Shown: positions 53,575 through 62,500, counted from the stretch's first letter. The stretch: 64,000 bases of DNA from Pedobacter hartonius (GCF_900107535.1 NZ_FNRA01000005.1:62001-126000), one strand, 5' to 3'. Translations and numbers: made by a program. Notes: generated from the sequence alone by a model not told the origin.

Positions 53575-54897
53575 ATGAACAGACGTTTTTTTGTTTCCCT
53601 GTTGCCTGCAGCAGCTTCATTAAGTGTGCTCGCTCCTGGATCTGCCCTGGCAGCTGCACCCGAAAATACTACTCAGGCGGAAAACGCCAAAGCGTCTGCT
53701 AAGGCAACAGATGCTGCGGAGATAAACAGTTTGAATGGCGCTGCTGCGGCTAATGCGCGTAAATACTGGGTAAATACCTTAATCAAAATTGCCGATCCTG
53801 TACTGCTCAACTTAAGTAAAGGGCGGCTGAAAGCAACGATGCCTGTGGAGGTAAATCCTTCCGGCAAGCTTGACCGTACGAAGGTAACTTACCTCGAAGC
53901 CCTCGGCCGCCTAATGGCAGGGATGTCTCCATGGCTGGAACTCGGTCCTGATCAGACTGAGGAAGGAAAGCTCAGGGCAAAGTATATTCTGCTGGCGCAG
54001 CAAAGTATTGCACAGGCCGTCGACCCTTCATCACCTGATTTTATGCAGTTCACCGGTCAGGAATATGAACAGGCACTGGTGGACGGGGCCTTCCTGGCGC
54101 AGGCATTGATCAGGGCACCGAAACAGTTGTGGGAACCGCTGCTGCCTGAAGTGAAGGCAAAGGTGATCAAAGCGCTGCAATCGACACGGGTAATCAAACC
54201 GGGTTATAACAACTGGCTGCTGTTCATGGGAATGATAGAAGCGTTCTTTCTGAAATTTGATGCGGAATATGATGTTGTACGGCTGGACTATGCGCTGAAA
54301 AAACATGATGAATGGTATAAAGGGGACGGGATGTATGGTGACGGGCCAACATTTCACTGGGACTATTACAACAGTTATGTGATCCAGCCTATGCTGGTTG
54401 ACATCAGTACTGTAATGGCTGAGAAGGGGAAGATCAACAAAGAGAACTATACTACTATACTCAACAGGGCAGTAAGGTACGCCGTGATCCAGGAGCGGCT
54501 GATCTCTCCTGAAGGTACTTTCCCGGTAATCGGAAGGTCGCTGGCCTATCGCTTTGGCGCAATGCAGGGCCTGAGCCAGACCGCCTTGTTGAAGAGGCTC
54601 CCCGAATCCATTAAACCTGCGCAGGTAAGGGAAGCACTGACCCTGCTGATCAGAAGAATGATTGAAGCACCCGGAACCTTTGATAAAAAGGGCTGGCTGA
54701 CCATCGGCTTTTGCGGTCACCAGATTGATGTGGGGGAGTATTACATCTCCACCGGCAGCCTGTACCTGTGTACCACAGGCATGCTGGCCTTAGGCCTGCC
54801 TTCAAGTGACCCCTTCTGGACAGATCCTGCGGCCGACTGGACCGCAAGGAAGGTATGGGGAGGGGAGAACTTTATGGCAGACCATTCGGTGCTTTAA
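53575..54897 (+). CDS. DUF2264-domain protein, putative glycoside hydrolase, exported
   Basis: 440 aa. N-terminus MNRRFFVSLLPAAASLSVLA is a signal peptide with a twin Arg. DUF2264 (alpha/alpha toroid) occupies most of the protein: ALGRLMAGMSPWLELGPDQ, QFTGQEYEQALVDGAFLAQA, NNWLLFMGMIEAFFLKF, GDGMYGDGPTFHWDYYNSYV and GHQIDVGEYYISTGSLYLCT. DUF2264 genes are common in pectin and rhamnose loci of Bacteroidota; I recall a link to the beta-glucuronidase family GH154 but am not certain. Last gene of the SusC 2 unit. Confidence 0.85.
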   Translation: MNRRFFVSLLPAAASLSVLAPGSALAAAPENTTQAENAKASAKATDAAEINSLNGAAAANARKYWVNTLIKIADPVLLNLSKGRLKATMPVEVNPSGKLDRTKVTYLEALGRLMAGMSPWLELGPDQTEEGKLRAKYILLAQQSIAQAVDPSSPDFMQFTGQEYEQALVDGAFLAQALIRAPKQLWEPLLPEVKAKVIKALQSTRVIKPGYNNWLLFMGMIEAFFLKFDAEYDVVRLDYALKKHDEWYKGDGMYGDGPTFHWDYYNSYVIQPMLVDISTVMAEKGKINKENYTTILNRAVRYAVIQERLISPEGTFPVIGRSLAYRFGAMQGLSQTALLKRLPESIKPAQVREALTLLIRRMIEAPGTFDKKGWLTIGFCGHQIDVGEYYISTGSLYLCTTGMLALGLPSSDPFWTDPAADWTARKVWGGENFMADHSVL

Positions 54898-54902
54898 AAT
54901 AA

Positions 54903-55094
54903 TTATTTGGATAGTTTGGATATCATATCCAATTCGGCCATAAATCTTTCAGCATCTTCTTTTGATCTGATCACTGAAGAGAGGCTGTCATTCCGAAACA
55001 TAGCCGGTAATTCGGTTGTGGTGATAGGGCGGGGAGTACTAGCCTTTGCTATTCTCATGTATTCTTCCAGTTTTTCTTGAATAAACTTGTTCAT
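54903..55094 (-). CDS. Small protein of unknown function, second gene of a two-gene module
   Basis: 63 aa, charged and mostly helical (KFIQEKLEEYMRIAKA, then SKEDAERFMAELDMISKLSK). No family recognised. It lies 40 nt downstream of the 182-aa gene on the same strand and is likely cotranscribed. Size and position resemble an antitoxin or adaptor, but nothing in the sequence proves that. Confidence 0.7.
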   Translation of the reverse strand: MNKFIQEKLEEYMRIAKASTPRPITTTELPAMFRNDSLSSVIRSKEDAERFMAELDMISKLSK

Positions 55095-55134
55095 AAGTCA
55101 AATTTTAATTAGTTAGTCAAATGTAATAAAAATA

Positions 55135-55683
55135 TTATTTCAAACGAAACATGTAATAGCGGTAAAGGTCATGTCTGTCACGTTTGTAATTAAATGGTTC
55201 TGGTCTGGGCCTTGCAATAAAATTTCCATGTGAATCCGCATCATAGGTGTTATTCCGGAATACCCGGATATACCAGTCTACACCAATAGCATCAAAGAAT
55301 TCGGTTAAGTACGTCTTGTTGTATTTATACATAAGATGGTACAATGCCGCTCTTGTATCTGTCGAACCGTCCAGGCCATGGGTGAGTTCAGGATTTCGCT
55401 GAAGAAAAGTTATTCCAAATAATAATACGGTTAAAAACACTTTATTACTATCTGTATGCTTCAGATCAACGTAATCAATGAAACGACCTTTTCCGTCTGG
55501 CGGACCGAATCCGATGTTATATACGCCAGGCAATTCAGAGCCAGGGTAGGGATTTATCATCGCCAACAATTCGCAACTCGAGCCATTTTTTTGAGGAGAG
55601 TTGAACGACATCCCGGAAAGATCTTCTTCAATATATATTGGAGTATAAGTGTCTTTAAAGTTTATATTTATTTTTAATGACAT
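55135..55683 (-). CDS. Unrecognised 182-aa protein, possibly DUF6934-like
   Basis: 182 aa from ATG 55683 (MSLKININFKDTYTPIYIEE); an ATG at 55716 lies above the predicted -7 box and is rejected. No signal or membrane segment apart from a short hydrophobic VFLTVLLFGITFL. The stretch THGLDGSTDTRAALYHLMY recalls the GST-x-AR-x-xLY pattern of DUF6934-type proteins; this is a weak resemblance. A candidate TATATTTG box at 55705-55712 with flanking direct repeats suggests tight control. Rich in Asp, Asn and Tyr, unlike the neighbouring glycan genes. Confidence 0.7.
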   Translation of the reverse strand: MSLKININFKDTYTPIYIEEDLSGMSFNSPQKNGSSCELLAMINPYPGSELPGVYNIGFGPPDGKGRFIDYVDLKHTDSNKVFLTVLLFGITFLQRNPELTHGLDGSTDTRAALYHLMYKYNKTYLTEFFDAIGVDWYIRVFRNNTYDADSHGNFIARPRPEPFNYKRDRHDLYRYYMFRLK

Positions 55684-55704
55684 TATTTTAAATCTATTTT
55701 CCAA

Positions 55705-55758
55705 CAAATATAACACTTAAAGTAATAATACACACTTAAAATTAAATAATTATTTAAT
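55705..55758 (-). promoter_or_regulatory. Promoter and repeats of the two-gene module
   Basis: On the minus strand TATATTTG (55705-55712) lies 21 nt before the ATG. Two copies of ACACTTAA (plus strand) begin at 55713 and 55732, 19 bp apart, and a perfect 18-bp palindrome ATTAAATAATTATTTAAT spans 55741-55758. These are candidate operator sites. Confidence 0.45.
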
Positions 55759-55873
55759 GGAATAATTTAAGTTGATTTTAGTTAATAGGATTGCGTACCA
55801 AAACCTAATCTAAATTTAACAATTCCTTAAAGGACATTCTGTGTTTGAGCGCGAGCTCTAATAAAGCACAGTT

Positions 55874-56857
55874 TTGGACGAAAACATCAAATCATTATTT
55901 AAGCGCTATCAGGAAGGAACTGCCAGGGCCGAAGAACGTAAGCTTGTGGAGACCTGGTTTGAAAGCCACTACGGGCAGAAAGGCAGAGCGCTTAGCCGCA
56001 ACGAAGAAGCATCGGTATTTGAAGACCTGGATGCAAGGATAGCAGCTATGCTGGCAGCAGACCAGCCTGTGCAACCGGAAGCACGCAAACTGAACTACCG
56101 CTGGATGCAGATCGCTGCAATGTTCCTTGCGCTGCTGGGATCGGGATTGTTCTTCAGGAATAAGTTTGCAAAAAAGGTACTCCCTGCAGAAACCTTCACG
56201 GAGATCAGGTCAGTCAATGGCGTAAAAAAGGAAGTCACCCTAAAAGATGGCACTACCGTATTCTTAAACTCAGGCTCCAGTGTATTTGTTTCTTCCAGGT
56301 TTGGCGACAAAACAAGAGAAGTTAAATTAAGCGGTGAAGCATTTTTCGATGTACACCACGATGTCCGCAAGCCCTTCATCATCCATTCCGGAAAACTGCA
56401 AACCACCGTACTGGGAACATCCTTTGACATCAAGGCCTATCCTGAAGACGAACATGTCAGGGTAAGTGTGTCTACAGGTAAGGTAAAAGTTGAAAGCCGC
56501 AGCAGTGACGAGCCTGCCTTGTATGCAAAAGCACTTACGCATAACCAGGCGCTGGTTTATGATAAGTTGAATGACAGCCATCTGGTAACCAGTGTAAACG
56601 TAGATTCCATCAGTGCATGGCGCACGAATCACCTGAATTTTGACAATGCATCTTATCAGGAGATCGCCAGGACACTCAGCCGCTGGTACAACCTTGATGT
56701 TACGCTGAATACAAAAATACACGACCCAAAACGATATACCCTAAGCTTTTTTAACGAACGTCCCGATAAAGTACTGAATGTCCTGTCAGCACTGACCGGT
56801 ACGACCTATACTATGAATGGAAGAAAAGTAATCATTAACCCCAAAAATCAGTATTAA
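55874..56857 (+). CDS. FecR-family anti-sigma factor
   Basis: 327 aa. The only start that fits is TTG at 55874 (DENIKSLFKRYQEGTARAEE); an in-frame TAA lies at 55862 and no in-frame ATG precedes the conserved region. Cytoplasmic N-terminal helix bundle (1-70), one membrane segment (about 75-93, IAAMFLALLGSGLFF), a periplasmic FecR domain (KKEVTLKDGTTVFLNSGSSV, GEAFFDVHHDVRKPF, VLGTSFDIKAYPEDEHVRVS) and a DUF4974 C-terminus. It should relay occupancy of SusC 3 to a sigma factor, but no sigma gene is adjacent. Confidence 0.9.
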   Translation: MDENIKSLFKRYQEGTARAEERKLVETWFESHYGQKGRALSRNEEASVFEDLDARIAAMLAADQPVQPEARKLNYRWMQIAAMFLALLGSGLFFRNKFAKKVLPAETFTEIRSVNGVKKEVTLKDGTTVFLNSGSSVFVSSRFGDKTREVKLSGEAFFDVHHDVRKPFIIHSGKLQTTVLGTSFDIKAYPEDEHVRVSVSTGKVKVESRSSDEPALYAKALTHNQALVYDKLNDSHLVTSVNVDSISAWRTNHLNFDNASYQEIARTLSRWYNLDVTLNTKIHDPKRYTLSFFNERPDKVLNVLSALTGTTYTMNGRKVIINPKNQY

Positions 56858-56883
56858 ACACATTGTACCCTCAAATCAAAAAA

Positions 56884-59800
56884 ATGCGAAAATTTTATCT
56901 AATCCCTTTTTCCCGGTGTGCTAAACTATTTTTAGCCGTCATCCTCTTCATCCAGTTCAGCCTGCCGGCAGCTGCCGCAGAAGCCCAGACGATGAACAAT
57001 ACCAATGTCTCCTTCAGGGCAAAAAACCTGACTTTAAAAGAGGTCTTCAAGCTGATCGAGAAAAAATCAAATTTCCTTATCGGGTATGACAATGTAATTG
57101 ATGCCAGAAAAAGAGTTTCTTTAACGGTTGAGAACAAGTCGGTATATTCCATACTCAGGGACCTTCTGAAAGATTATAAAGGCAATGTTACCCAGGTAGA
57201 TGATCATCATGTGCTGATCAGGGTAGAGAAACAGGTTCAGTCCCCCGTTGCTCCTGTCAAAAGTACTCAACCGGCAGTGGATGTTCCTGTAAGCGGTACG
57301 GTAACTGACATGAACGGTCTCCCGCTTCCTGGTGTAACAGTTGTTGACCTTGCTTCAGGCAGAAAAGTGGGTACTGATTTGAATGGTAAATTTGCAATCA
57401 ATGCTACTTCAGGTGCCAAGCTGAGTTTTAACTACGTAGGTTATGACAGGCAGGATGTGCAGATCGATAACCAAAAGGTACTGACCATACGGATGAAGGA
57501 ATCAAGTAACTCTCTTCAGGAAGTGGTGGCTATCGGTTACCAGAAGGTCAGAAGATCTGATGTTACAGGAGCGATCAGCAGCGTAAAAGCTTCGGAACTG
57601 AATTTATCAGCTCCAACCATTGGCCAGGCACTGGTAGGTAAAGTAGCCGGTGTACAGGTTTCCCAAACCAGCGGCGCCCCGTATGCAAGTACAAAAATAC
57701 GTGTACGTGGTATCGGATCGCTGAATGCGAGTTCAGACCCTTTATACGTGATCGACGGATACCCTGCAGGAAATAACATCTTTGTTAATCCTGAAGATAT
57801 TGAAACGATCGACATCCTTAAAGATGCGGCATCAGCTGCGATCTACGGTTCAAGAGCTGCGGGCGGTGTGGTGCTGATCACTACAAAAAAAGGAAAAGAT
57901 GGCAGGGGCAGATTTGAATATGATGTTCAGGTGGGCGTTTCCCAGCTTGCCAAAAAGATCAAACTGTTAAATGCTACCCAGTTTGCAGAACTATCTATCA
58001 ATTCACACAATAACGCGTACAAGGATCTGGTAGTGAACTCGGGTAAACCATGGACAGATGCCATGTATTCTGATCCCAATGCAACCAGGGTTGCCCTTGT
58101 GGGTAACAGTGGTTCGGTAAGTATTGACCCCGCTATTTATAATTTCGGAACACAATCGCTGATCACGCCAACTACGAATACAGACTGGCAGGATGAACTG
58201 TACAGAAATGCATTCTTCCAGCGCCATAACCTTTCCTTTTCAGGCGGTGCCAAAGACATCAAATATTTTGTGAGCGGCGGTTACCAGGACCAGGATGGTA
58301 TTGTTACTGCAACTTCCATAAAGACGGTGAATTTCAGGTCTAATATCGAAGCGAATGTGAACAAACGCATGAAAGTTGGTGCAAATATCTCTTATACACA
58401 AACCAACGGACGTGAAGTAGAAGAAGGCCGTTTCAGTCCGATGATGTCTGCCTTGCTTTATATTCCATATTTTGCTGCCCGGGACGCCAATGGTGTACCT
58501 ATCCAATATGCGCAGAATGCATTGGCTAACCAGTTTGGTTACCAGGGTATCGAAAACCCGATTGCACAGGCAGAACAAACCAAGATCACCAGACTGGGTT
58601 ATAGAAATACTTATAATGCTTATGCCACTTATGATATTTTAGAAGGCCTGACCTTTAAAGCCAATCTGGGTACACAAGTATATACTGAGAAATATGATTA
58701 TTACCTGCCAACCAGCTTAAGTGCCGGAGGAAGCAATCCGCCATATTCTCCACAATCTATTGCAAATGCAAATGCCAGGGCGCAAAACCTTACCCAAACA
58801 GATAAACTGGCTGAGTTTACGCTGAATTATGATAAAACCATCGGTAAACATCATTTTGATGTACTGGGTGGTTATTCTGCACAGGAAAACAGCAACGACT
58901 TCACCTATTTAACTGCGAAAGGTTTTACAAATGATAACGTTACCGAGATCACAGGTAAAGGTGCCGATCCTGCGTTTTTAACTTTGACCCAGGCTTACAA
59001 GCAAAAATATACTTTGCTTTCTTACTTCGGACGTTTCAGTTATAACTACAACAGCAAGTATTTCCTGACAGGATCACTGCGTAAAGATGGTTCATCGAGG
59101 TTTGGATCTTTAAACAAATACGGAACCTTCCCTTCGGTAGCTGCCGGCTGGACATTATCGCAGGAAGACTGGTACAATGATTTCCTTGGTCAGCAGTCAT
59201 CTGTTAAACTCCGTGCCTCATGGGGATTAAGCGGGAATAACAACATCGGTAACTACAACTCTATACAAACACAGGGTCCGGCAACGGGTGTGGTGTTTGG
59301 TTCAGGAACCGTTTCTTCAGGAGTTTCTCCAAATGTGATCAAAGATGCGAATATCGGATGGGAATCTACCTCGCAGTATAACCTTGGAACGGATATCTCC
59401 GTATTGAAAAACCGTTTGTCGTTCTCGGTTAACTATTACCTGAGCCGTTCTTATAACCTGTTGTTCCTTCAGCCAATTTCTGCAGTTTCAGGTTACCCGA
59501 GTATCCTGACTAACCTAAGCGACAGTAAGGTTCAGAACAAAGGCCTTGATTTCCAGATCGACGGAACTGTGATCAGAGGCAGGGATTTCACCTTTGGTGC
59601 AAGCGGTAATATCTCCTTCAATAAAAATAAAGTGCTCGACTTAGGTGGTGCCAGTACCATTTATACTACAGGTGCCGAACGTTCTTACTTAACACACATC
59701 ACTGCGGAAGGACAGTCAATCGGGATGTTTTATGGTTATAAAGTACTGGGACGTTTAACAGCTGATAACGTAGGTAAAGAAGCACAATCATCTGCTTCAA

Positions 59801-60435
59801 CCAACCCTGCAAAAATAGGCGACCTTTATTTTGAAGATTTAAACAAAGACGGTATCGTAAACGAACAGGATAAACAGGTGATCGGCAGTCCTTATGCGAA
59901 ATTCACTTATGGATTTGCGCTGTCATTTACCTACAAGGCATTCGACTTACGTACTTCATTCAATGGTTCTTATGGTAACAAAGTGCTGGACGGACAGGAT
60001 TATTACCTGTATAACTTTGAAGGTTCAGGTAACCAGTATGCAGAGGTTGCTGACAGATATATTTCTGAAGCACAGCCCGGAAGTGGCTTAAACTACCGTC
60101 CGTCACGTGGCGGAACGCAAAGTAACAGTACCAGGCTTTCTTCTTTCTATCTGCAGGATGGGTCTTACCTGAGACTGACCAATGCAACATTGGGTTATAA
60201 CATCCCCAAAAGCCTGACTGAGCGTTTAAAAGTTCAGAATATCAGGGTTTACGGTTCAGTAGATAATGCATTCACACTGACCAAATATAAAGGGTACAAT
60301 CCTGATGTAGATTACAACATCAATGCAACCAATACTGCAACAGGTACCAGTACAGCAAATCTGGCACCGGGTGTTGATTATGGAAATTATCCTTTGGCAA
60401 GAACTTTCAGTTTAGGTATTAAAGTAACTTTTTAA
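56884..60435 (+). CDS. SusC-family TonB-dependent transducer/transporter 3 with STN domain
   Basis: 1183 aa from ATG 56884 (MRKFYLIPFSRCAKLFLAVI). After the signal peptide (ending AAEAQ) comes a secretin/TonB N-terminal (STN) domain (about 40-115, NLTLKEVFKLIEKKSNFLIG) that contacts FecR-type anti-sigma factors. Then the carboxypeptidase-like domain (VSGTVTDMNGLPLPGVTVV), TonB box (EVVAIGYQKVRRSDVTGAIS), plug (SLNASSDPLYVIDGYPAG, ASAAIYGSRAAGGVVLITTK) and barrel. Follows FecR by 26 nt; SusD 3 follows by 25 nt. Confidence 0.95.
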   Translation: MRKFYLIPFSRCAKLFLAVILFIQFSLPAAAAEAQTMNNTNVSFRAKNLTLKEVFKLIEKKSNFLIGYDNVIDARKRVSLTVENKSVYSILRDLLKDYKGNVTQVDDHHVLIRVEKQVQSPVAPVKSTQPAVDVPVSGTVTDMNGLPLPGVTVVDLASGRKVGTDLNGKFAINATSGAKLSFNYVGYDRQDVQIDNQKVLTIRMKESSNSLQEVVAIGYQKVRRSDVTGAISSVKASELNLSAPTIGQALVGKVAGVQVSQTSGAPYASTKIRVRGIGSLNASSDPLYVIDGYPAGNNIFVNPEDIETIDILKDAASAAIYGSRAAGGVVLITTKKGKDGRGRFEYDVQVGVSQLAKKIKLLNATQFAELSINSHNNAYKDLVVNSGKPWTDAMYSDPNATRVALVGNSGSVSIDPAIYNFGTQSLITPTTNTDWQDELYRNAFFQRHNLSFSGGAKDIKYFVSGGYQDQDGIVTATSIKTVNFRSNIEANVNKRMKVGANISYTQTNGREVEEGRFSPMMSALLYIPYFAARDANGVPIQYAQNALANQFGYQGIENPIAQAEQTKITRLGYRNTYNAYATYDILEGLTFKANLGTQVYTEKYDYYLPTSLSAGGSNPPYSPQSIANANARAQNLTQTDKLAEFTLNYDKTIGKHHFDVLGGYSAQENSNDFTYLTAKGFTNDNVTEITGKGADPAFLTLTQAYKQKYTLLSYFGRFSYNYNSKYFLTGSLRKDGSSRFGSLNKYGTFPSVAAGWTLSQEDWYNDFLGQQSSVKLRASWGLSGNNNIGNYNSIQTQGPATGVVFGSGTVSSGVSPNVIKDANIGWESTSQYNLGTDISVLKNRLSFSVNYYLSRSYNLLFLQPISAVSGYPSILTNLSDSKVQNKGLDFQIDGTVIRGRDFTFGASGNISFNKNKVLDLGGASTIYTTGAERSYLTHITAEGQSIGMFYGYKVLGRLTADNVGKEAQSSASTNPAKIGDLYFEDLNKDGIVNEQDKQVIGSPYAKFTYGFALSFTYKAFDLRTSFNGSYGNKVLDGQDYYLYNFEGSGNQYAEVADRYISEAQPGSGLNYRPSRGGTQSNSTRLSSFYLQDGSYLRLTNATLGYNIPKSLTERLKVQNIRVYGSVDNAFTLTKYKGYNPDVDYNINATNTATGTSTANLAPGVDYGNYPLARTFSLGIKVTF

Positions 60436-60460
60436 TCATCTATCTAAAAAATATATTATA

Positions 60461-61993
60461 ATGAAAATGAAAAAATATACAATCCTATTTCTTGTAGCAT
60501 TGATGTCATTCACATCCTGCAAGAAAAGCTTTATTGAGCAGACTGACCCTAATGCGATTCCCCTGCCGGAATCCTTTAAAACTGAAACCGACGTACTGCT
60601 GGCGGTAAACGGTGCATACCAGGCTTTGAGATCGGGCGATAATATCGGCGAAACCAGCGGATTATACACAGATGAACGTTCTGATGATACCGGCAGAAAC
60701 GATTCCCAGTCCAATGCGGGTGAGCCCTTCCAGTTTGGAGACTTCAGTATCCTGCCGGGAAATACGTTTCTGAAAACGCACTGGCTGAACTTGTACCAGG
60801 CAATTACCAGATGTAATACTGTTACTGCTTATATTGATAAAGTTACCTTCGCCAGTGCCTCTACCAAAGGGCAATACCTGGCACAGGCTAAATTCATCAG
60901 GGCCCTGATGTACTTTCAGCTGGTTAGAAAATGGGGGCCGGTGCCAGTGGTGACCGTTCCTTTAACTACTACTGAAGAAGTGACAGCAAATACGTACAGA
61001 CAACCGGAAGCAGCTGTGTATGCACAGATTGTGGCCGATCTGAAAGACGGACTGACCGGTGACCTTCCGAACCTGCAAACCGGTGGTAATGCCGGCCGCG
61101 TGGGTAAAGCTGCGATTAACGGTTTACTCGGACAGGTTTATTTAACCATGGCTTCTACTTTAACAGATGGCAAAGCTGAGAACCTTGCCAATGCCAATAC
61201 CTACCTGACAGCCTGCTACAACATGCGTCCTTTCACTACCCTGTCAACTATTCCATATCCAGATGTATTTGATGTGGCCAGGAAAACAGCGGTAAATAAT
61301 GAAGTAATTTTCGAAGTTGTAAATATTCAGGGTAATTTAACCTATAGCTCAAGTATTGCCGCTAACAATCAGGCTTTGGGTGAAACTATCAACTCCCGTA
61401 AAGCTGGTTTAAGTTCAGGTGGAAACGTAACAAGAGACCTGGTAGATGAGTATGAAGCTGCCGATCCGCGTAAAACTTTCTCTGTGAAATACGCTGCGGC
61501 ACCATCTGTTCTGGACTATTTTGTAACCAAATACCGGGATGCAAGTGCTGAGGCAACTACAAACGGTTACGGTGGAAACAATACACCGCTGATGCGTTAC
61601 GCCGATATCATCTTATTACTGGCAGAGTGTAACTTAAACCAGGGAAATACAGCTGCTGCTATCCAGTACCTGGATATGGTACGTGCAAGGGCTGGTGTTC
61701 CTTTATACGCAGTGGCAAGTGCAGATCCTGCTTATAGCGCTAAATTCCCTACACTGAAACTAGCGATACTGCACGAGCGCAGGGTAGAGCTGGCATTTGA
61801 GCACATCCGCTGGTTTGACCTGATCAGAACTTTCACTACGACTGAACTGGTGGCTTATTTTAAAGCCAAATCACAGGCAACATTTGGCATTGCCAAACTG
61901 GCTAACTTCAGTACAAAAGACAGGTATTATCCTATTCCACTAGATGAAACTAAACTGGATCCTGTTAGAATGTACCAAAACCCTGGTTATTAA
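60461..61993 (+). CDS. SusD/RagB-family lipoprotein 3
   Basis: 510 aa. Lipobox Cys in LVALMSFTSCKKSFIEQTDP. SusD core: QLVRKWGPVPVVTVPLTTTE, LDMVRARAGVPLY, LKLAILHERRVELAFEHIRW and the terminal DPVRMYQNPGY. Partner of SusC 3; followed by a strong terminator and then the remnant of an enzyme gene, which suggests this pair once served a locus that has lost its hydrolase. Confidence 0.94.
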   Translation: MKMKKYTILFLVALMSFTSCKKSFIEQTDPNAIPLPESFKTETDVLLAVNGAYQALRSGDNIGETSGLYTDERSDDTGRNDSQSNAGEPFQFGDFSILPGNTFLKTHWLNLYQAITRCNTVTAYIDKVTFASASTKGQYLAQAKFIRALMYFQLVRKWGPVPVVTVPLTTTEEVTANTYRQPEAAVYAQIVADLKDGLTGDLPNLQTGGNAGRVGKAAINGLLGQVYLTMASTLTDGKAENLANANTYLTACYNMRPFTTLSTIPYPDVFDVARKTAVNNEVIFEVVNIQGNLTYSSSIAANNQALGETINSRKAGLSSGGNVTRDLVDEYEAADPRKTFSVKYAAAPSVLDYFVTKYRDASAEATTNGYGGNNTPLMRYADIILLLAECNLNQGNTAAAIQYLDMVRARAGVPLYAVASADPAYSAKFPTLKLAILHERRVELAFEHIRWFDLIRTFTTTELVAYFKAKSQATFGIAKLANFSTKDRYYPIPLDETKLDPVRMYQNPGY

Positions 61994-62009
61994 TCCCACC
62001 AGCCGGTTT

Positions 62010-62042
62010 AAAAGGAGAAGAAACATGTGTTCTTCTCCTTTT
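62010..62042 (+). terminator. Intrinsic terminator after SusD 3
   Basis: AAAAGGAGAAGAA pairs perfectly with TTCTTCTCCTTTT around a 7-nt loop; the right arm runs into a T-rich tail. Confidence 0.88.
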
Positions 62043-62084
62043 ATTTTATAATATTCGCCCAATATTCCCATTATTTCCCACATC

Positions 62085-62354
62085 ATGAAGTATCTCTTTC
62101 TAATCCTGTTCCTGTTGCCCCTTACTTTAGCCGCACAAAGCCCTGCCGGTCAGCCTACCCATTCAGCATGCTGAGTATCGGGGCCGCAAACCTATCCCCA
62201 GCTGCATGCAGGATATGCGTATGGAGCAAAGCTGTTCCCTGGGTTTACACACAACAGGTTTGAAGGCGTAGGCTGTCAGGGAAGCGGCGGAAACATCCTG
62301 ATCAAACCTTATCTTGCTGAAAACCCTGCCGCATCAACTTTAACCAGATTGTAA
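62085..62354 (+). pseudogene. Decayed exported enzyme gene, resembling a GH92 mannosidase remnant
   Basis: One frame reads a clean signal peptide (MKYLFLILFLLPLTLAAQ), 11 more codons, a TGA at 62172-62174, then in the same frame YPQLHAGYAYGAKLFPG and FTHNRFEGVGCQGSGGNILI before a TAA at 62352. The second part resembles the N-terminal GH92 motif of the form GFSHTxxSGxGCxxxGDIL. GH92 proteins are about 750 aa; only about 88 codons remain, so most of the gene is deleted. GH92 assignment rests on motif memory. Placement right after SusCD fits a former alpha-mannosidase. Confidence 0.55.
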
Positions 62355-62392
62355 CTCAAATGAGTTTTAATGTTATTTAAAGAAATAAATAC

Positions 62393-62422
62393 TTGCTAAT
62401 TAATTAATGTTGATTATATTTG
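62393..62422 (+). promoter_or_regulatory. Promoter of the YefM-YoeB pair
   Basis: TTG at 62393-62395, a 19-bp spacer and TATATTTG at 62415-62422 fit the Bacteroidota promoter consensus. Predicted start near 62429. Confidence 0.55.
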
Positions 62423-62441
62423 GTGAATTAATAGATTTTAG

Positions 62442-62459
62442 TGTACAGAAACTTGTACA
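62442..62459. promoter_or_regulatory. Operator-like TGTACA pair before yefM
   Basis: Two TGTACA hexamers at 62442-62447 and 62454-62459, centre to centre 12 bp. The E. coli yefM-yoeB operator uses TGTACA cores at the same spacing, to my knowledge. Here they lie just downstream of the predicted transcription start. Confidence 0.7.
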
Positions 62460-62500
62460 TGTCAAACCTTAATTTTATCTTTATGAGAAATGTATTAAAC

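Noticed and set aside
62027..62263. Open frame of 78 codons over the decayed enzyme gene
   Set aside because: It is in another frame from the signal peptide and motif-bearing remnant and contains no recognisable sequence.
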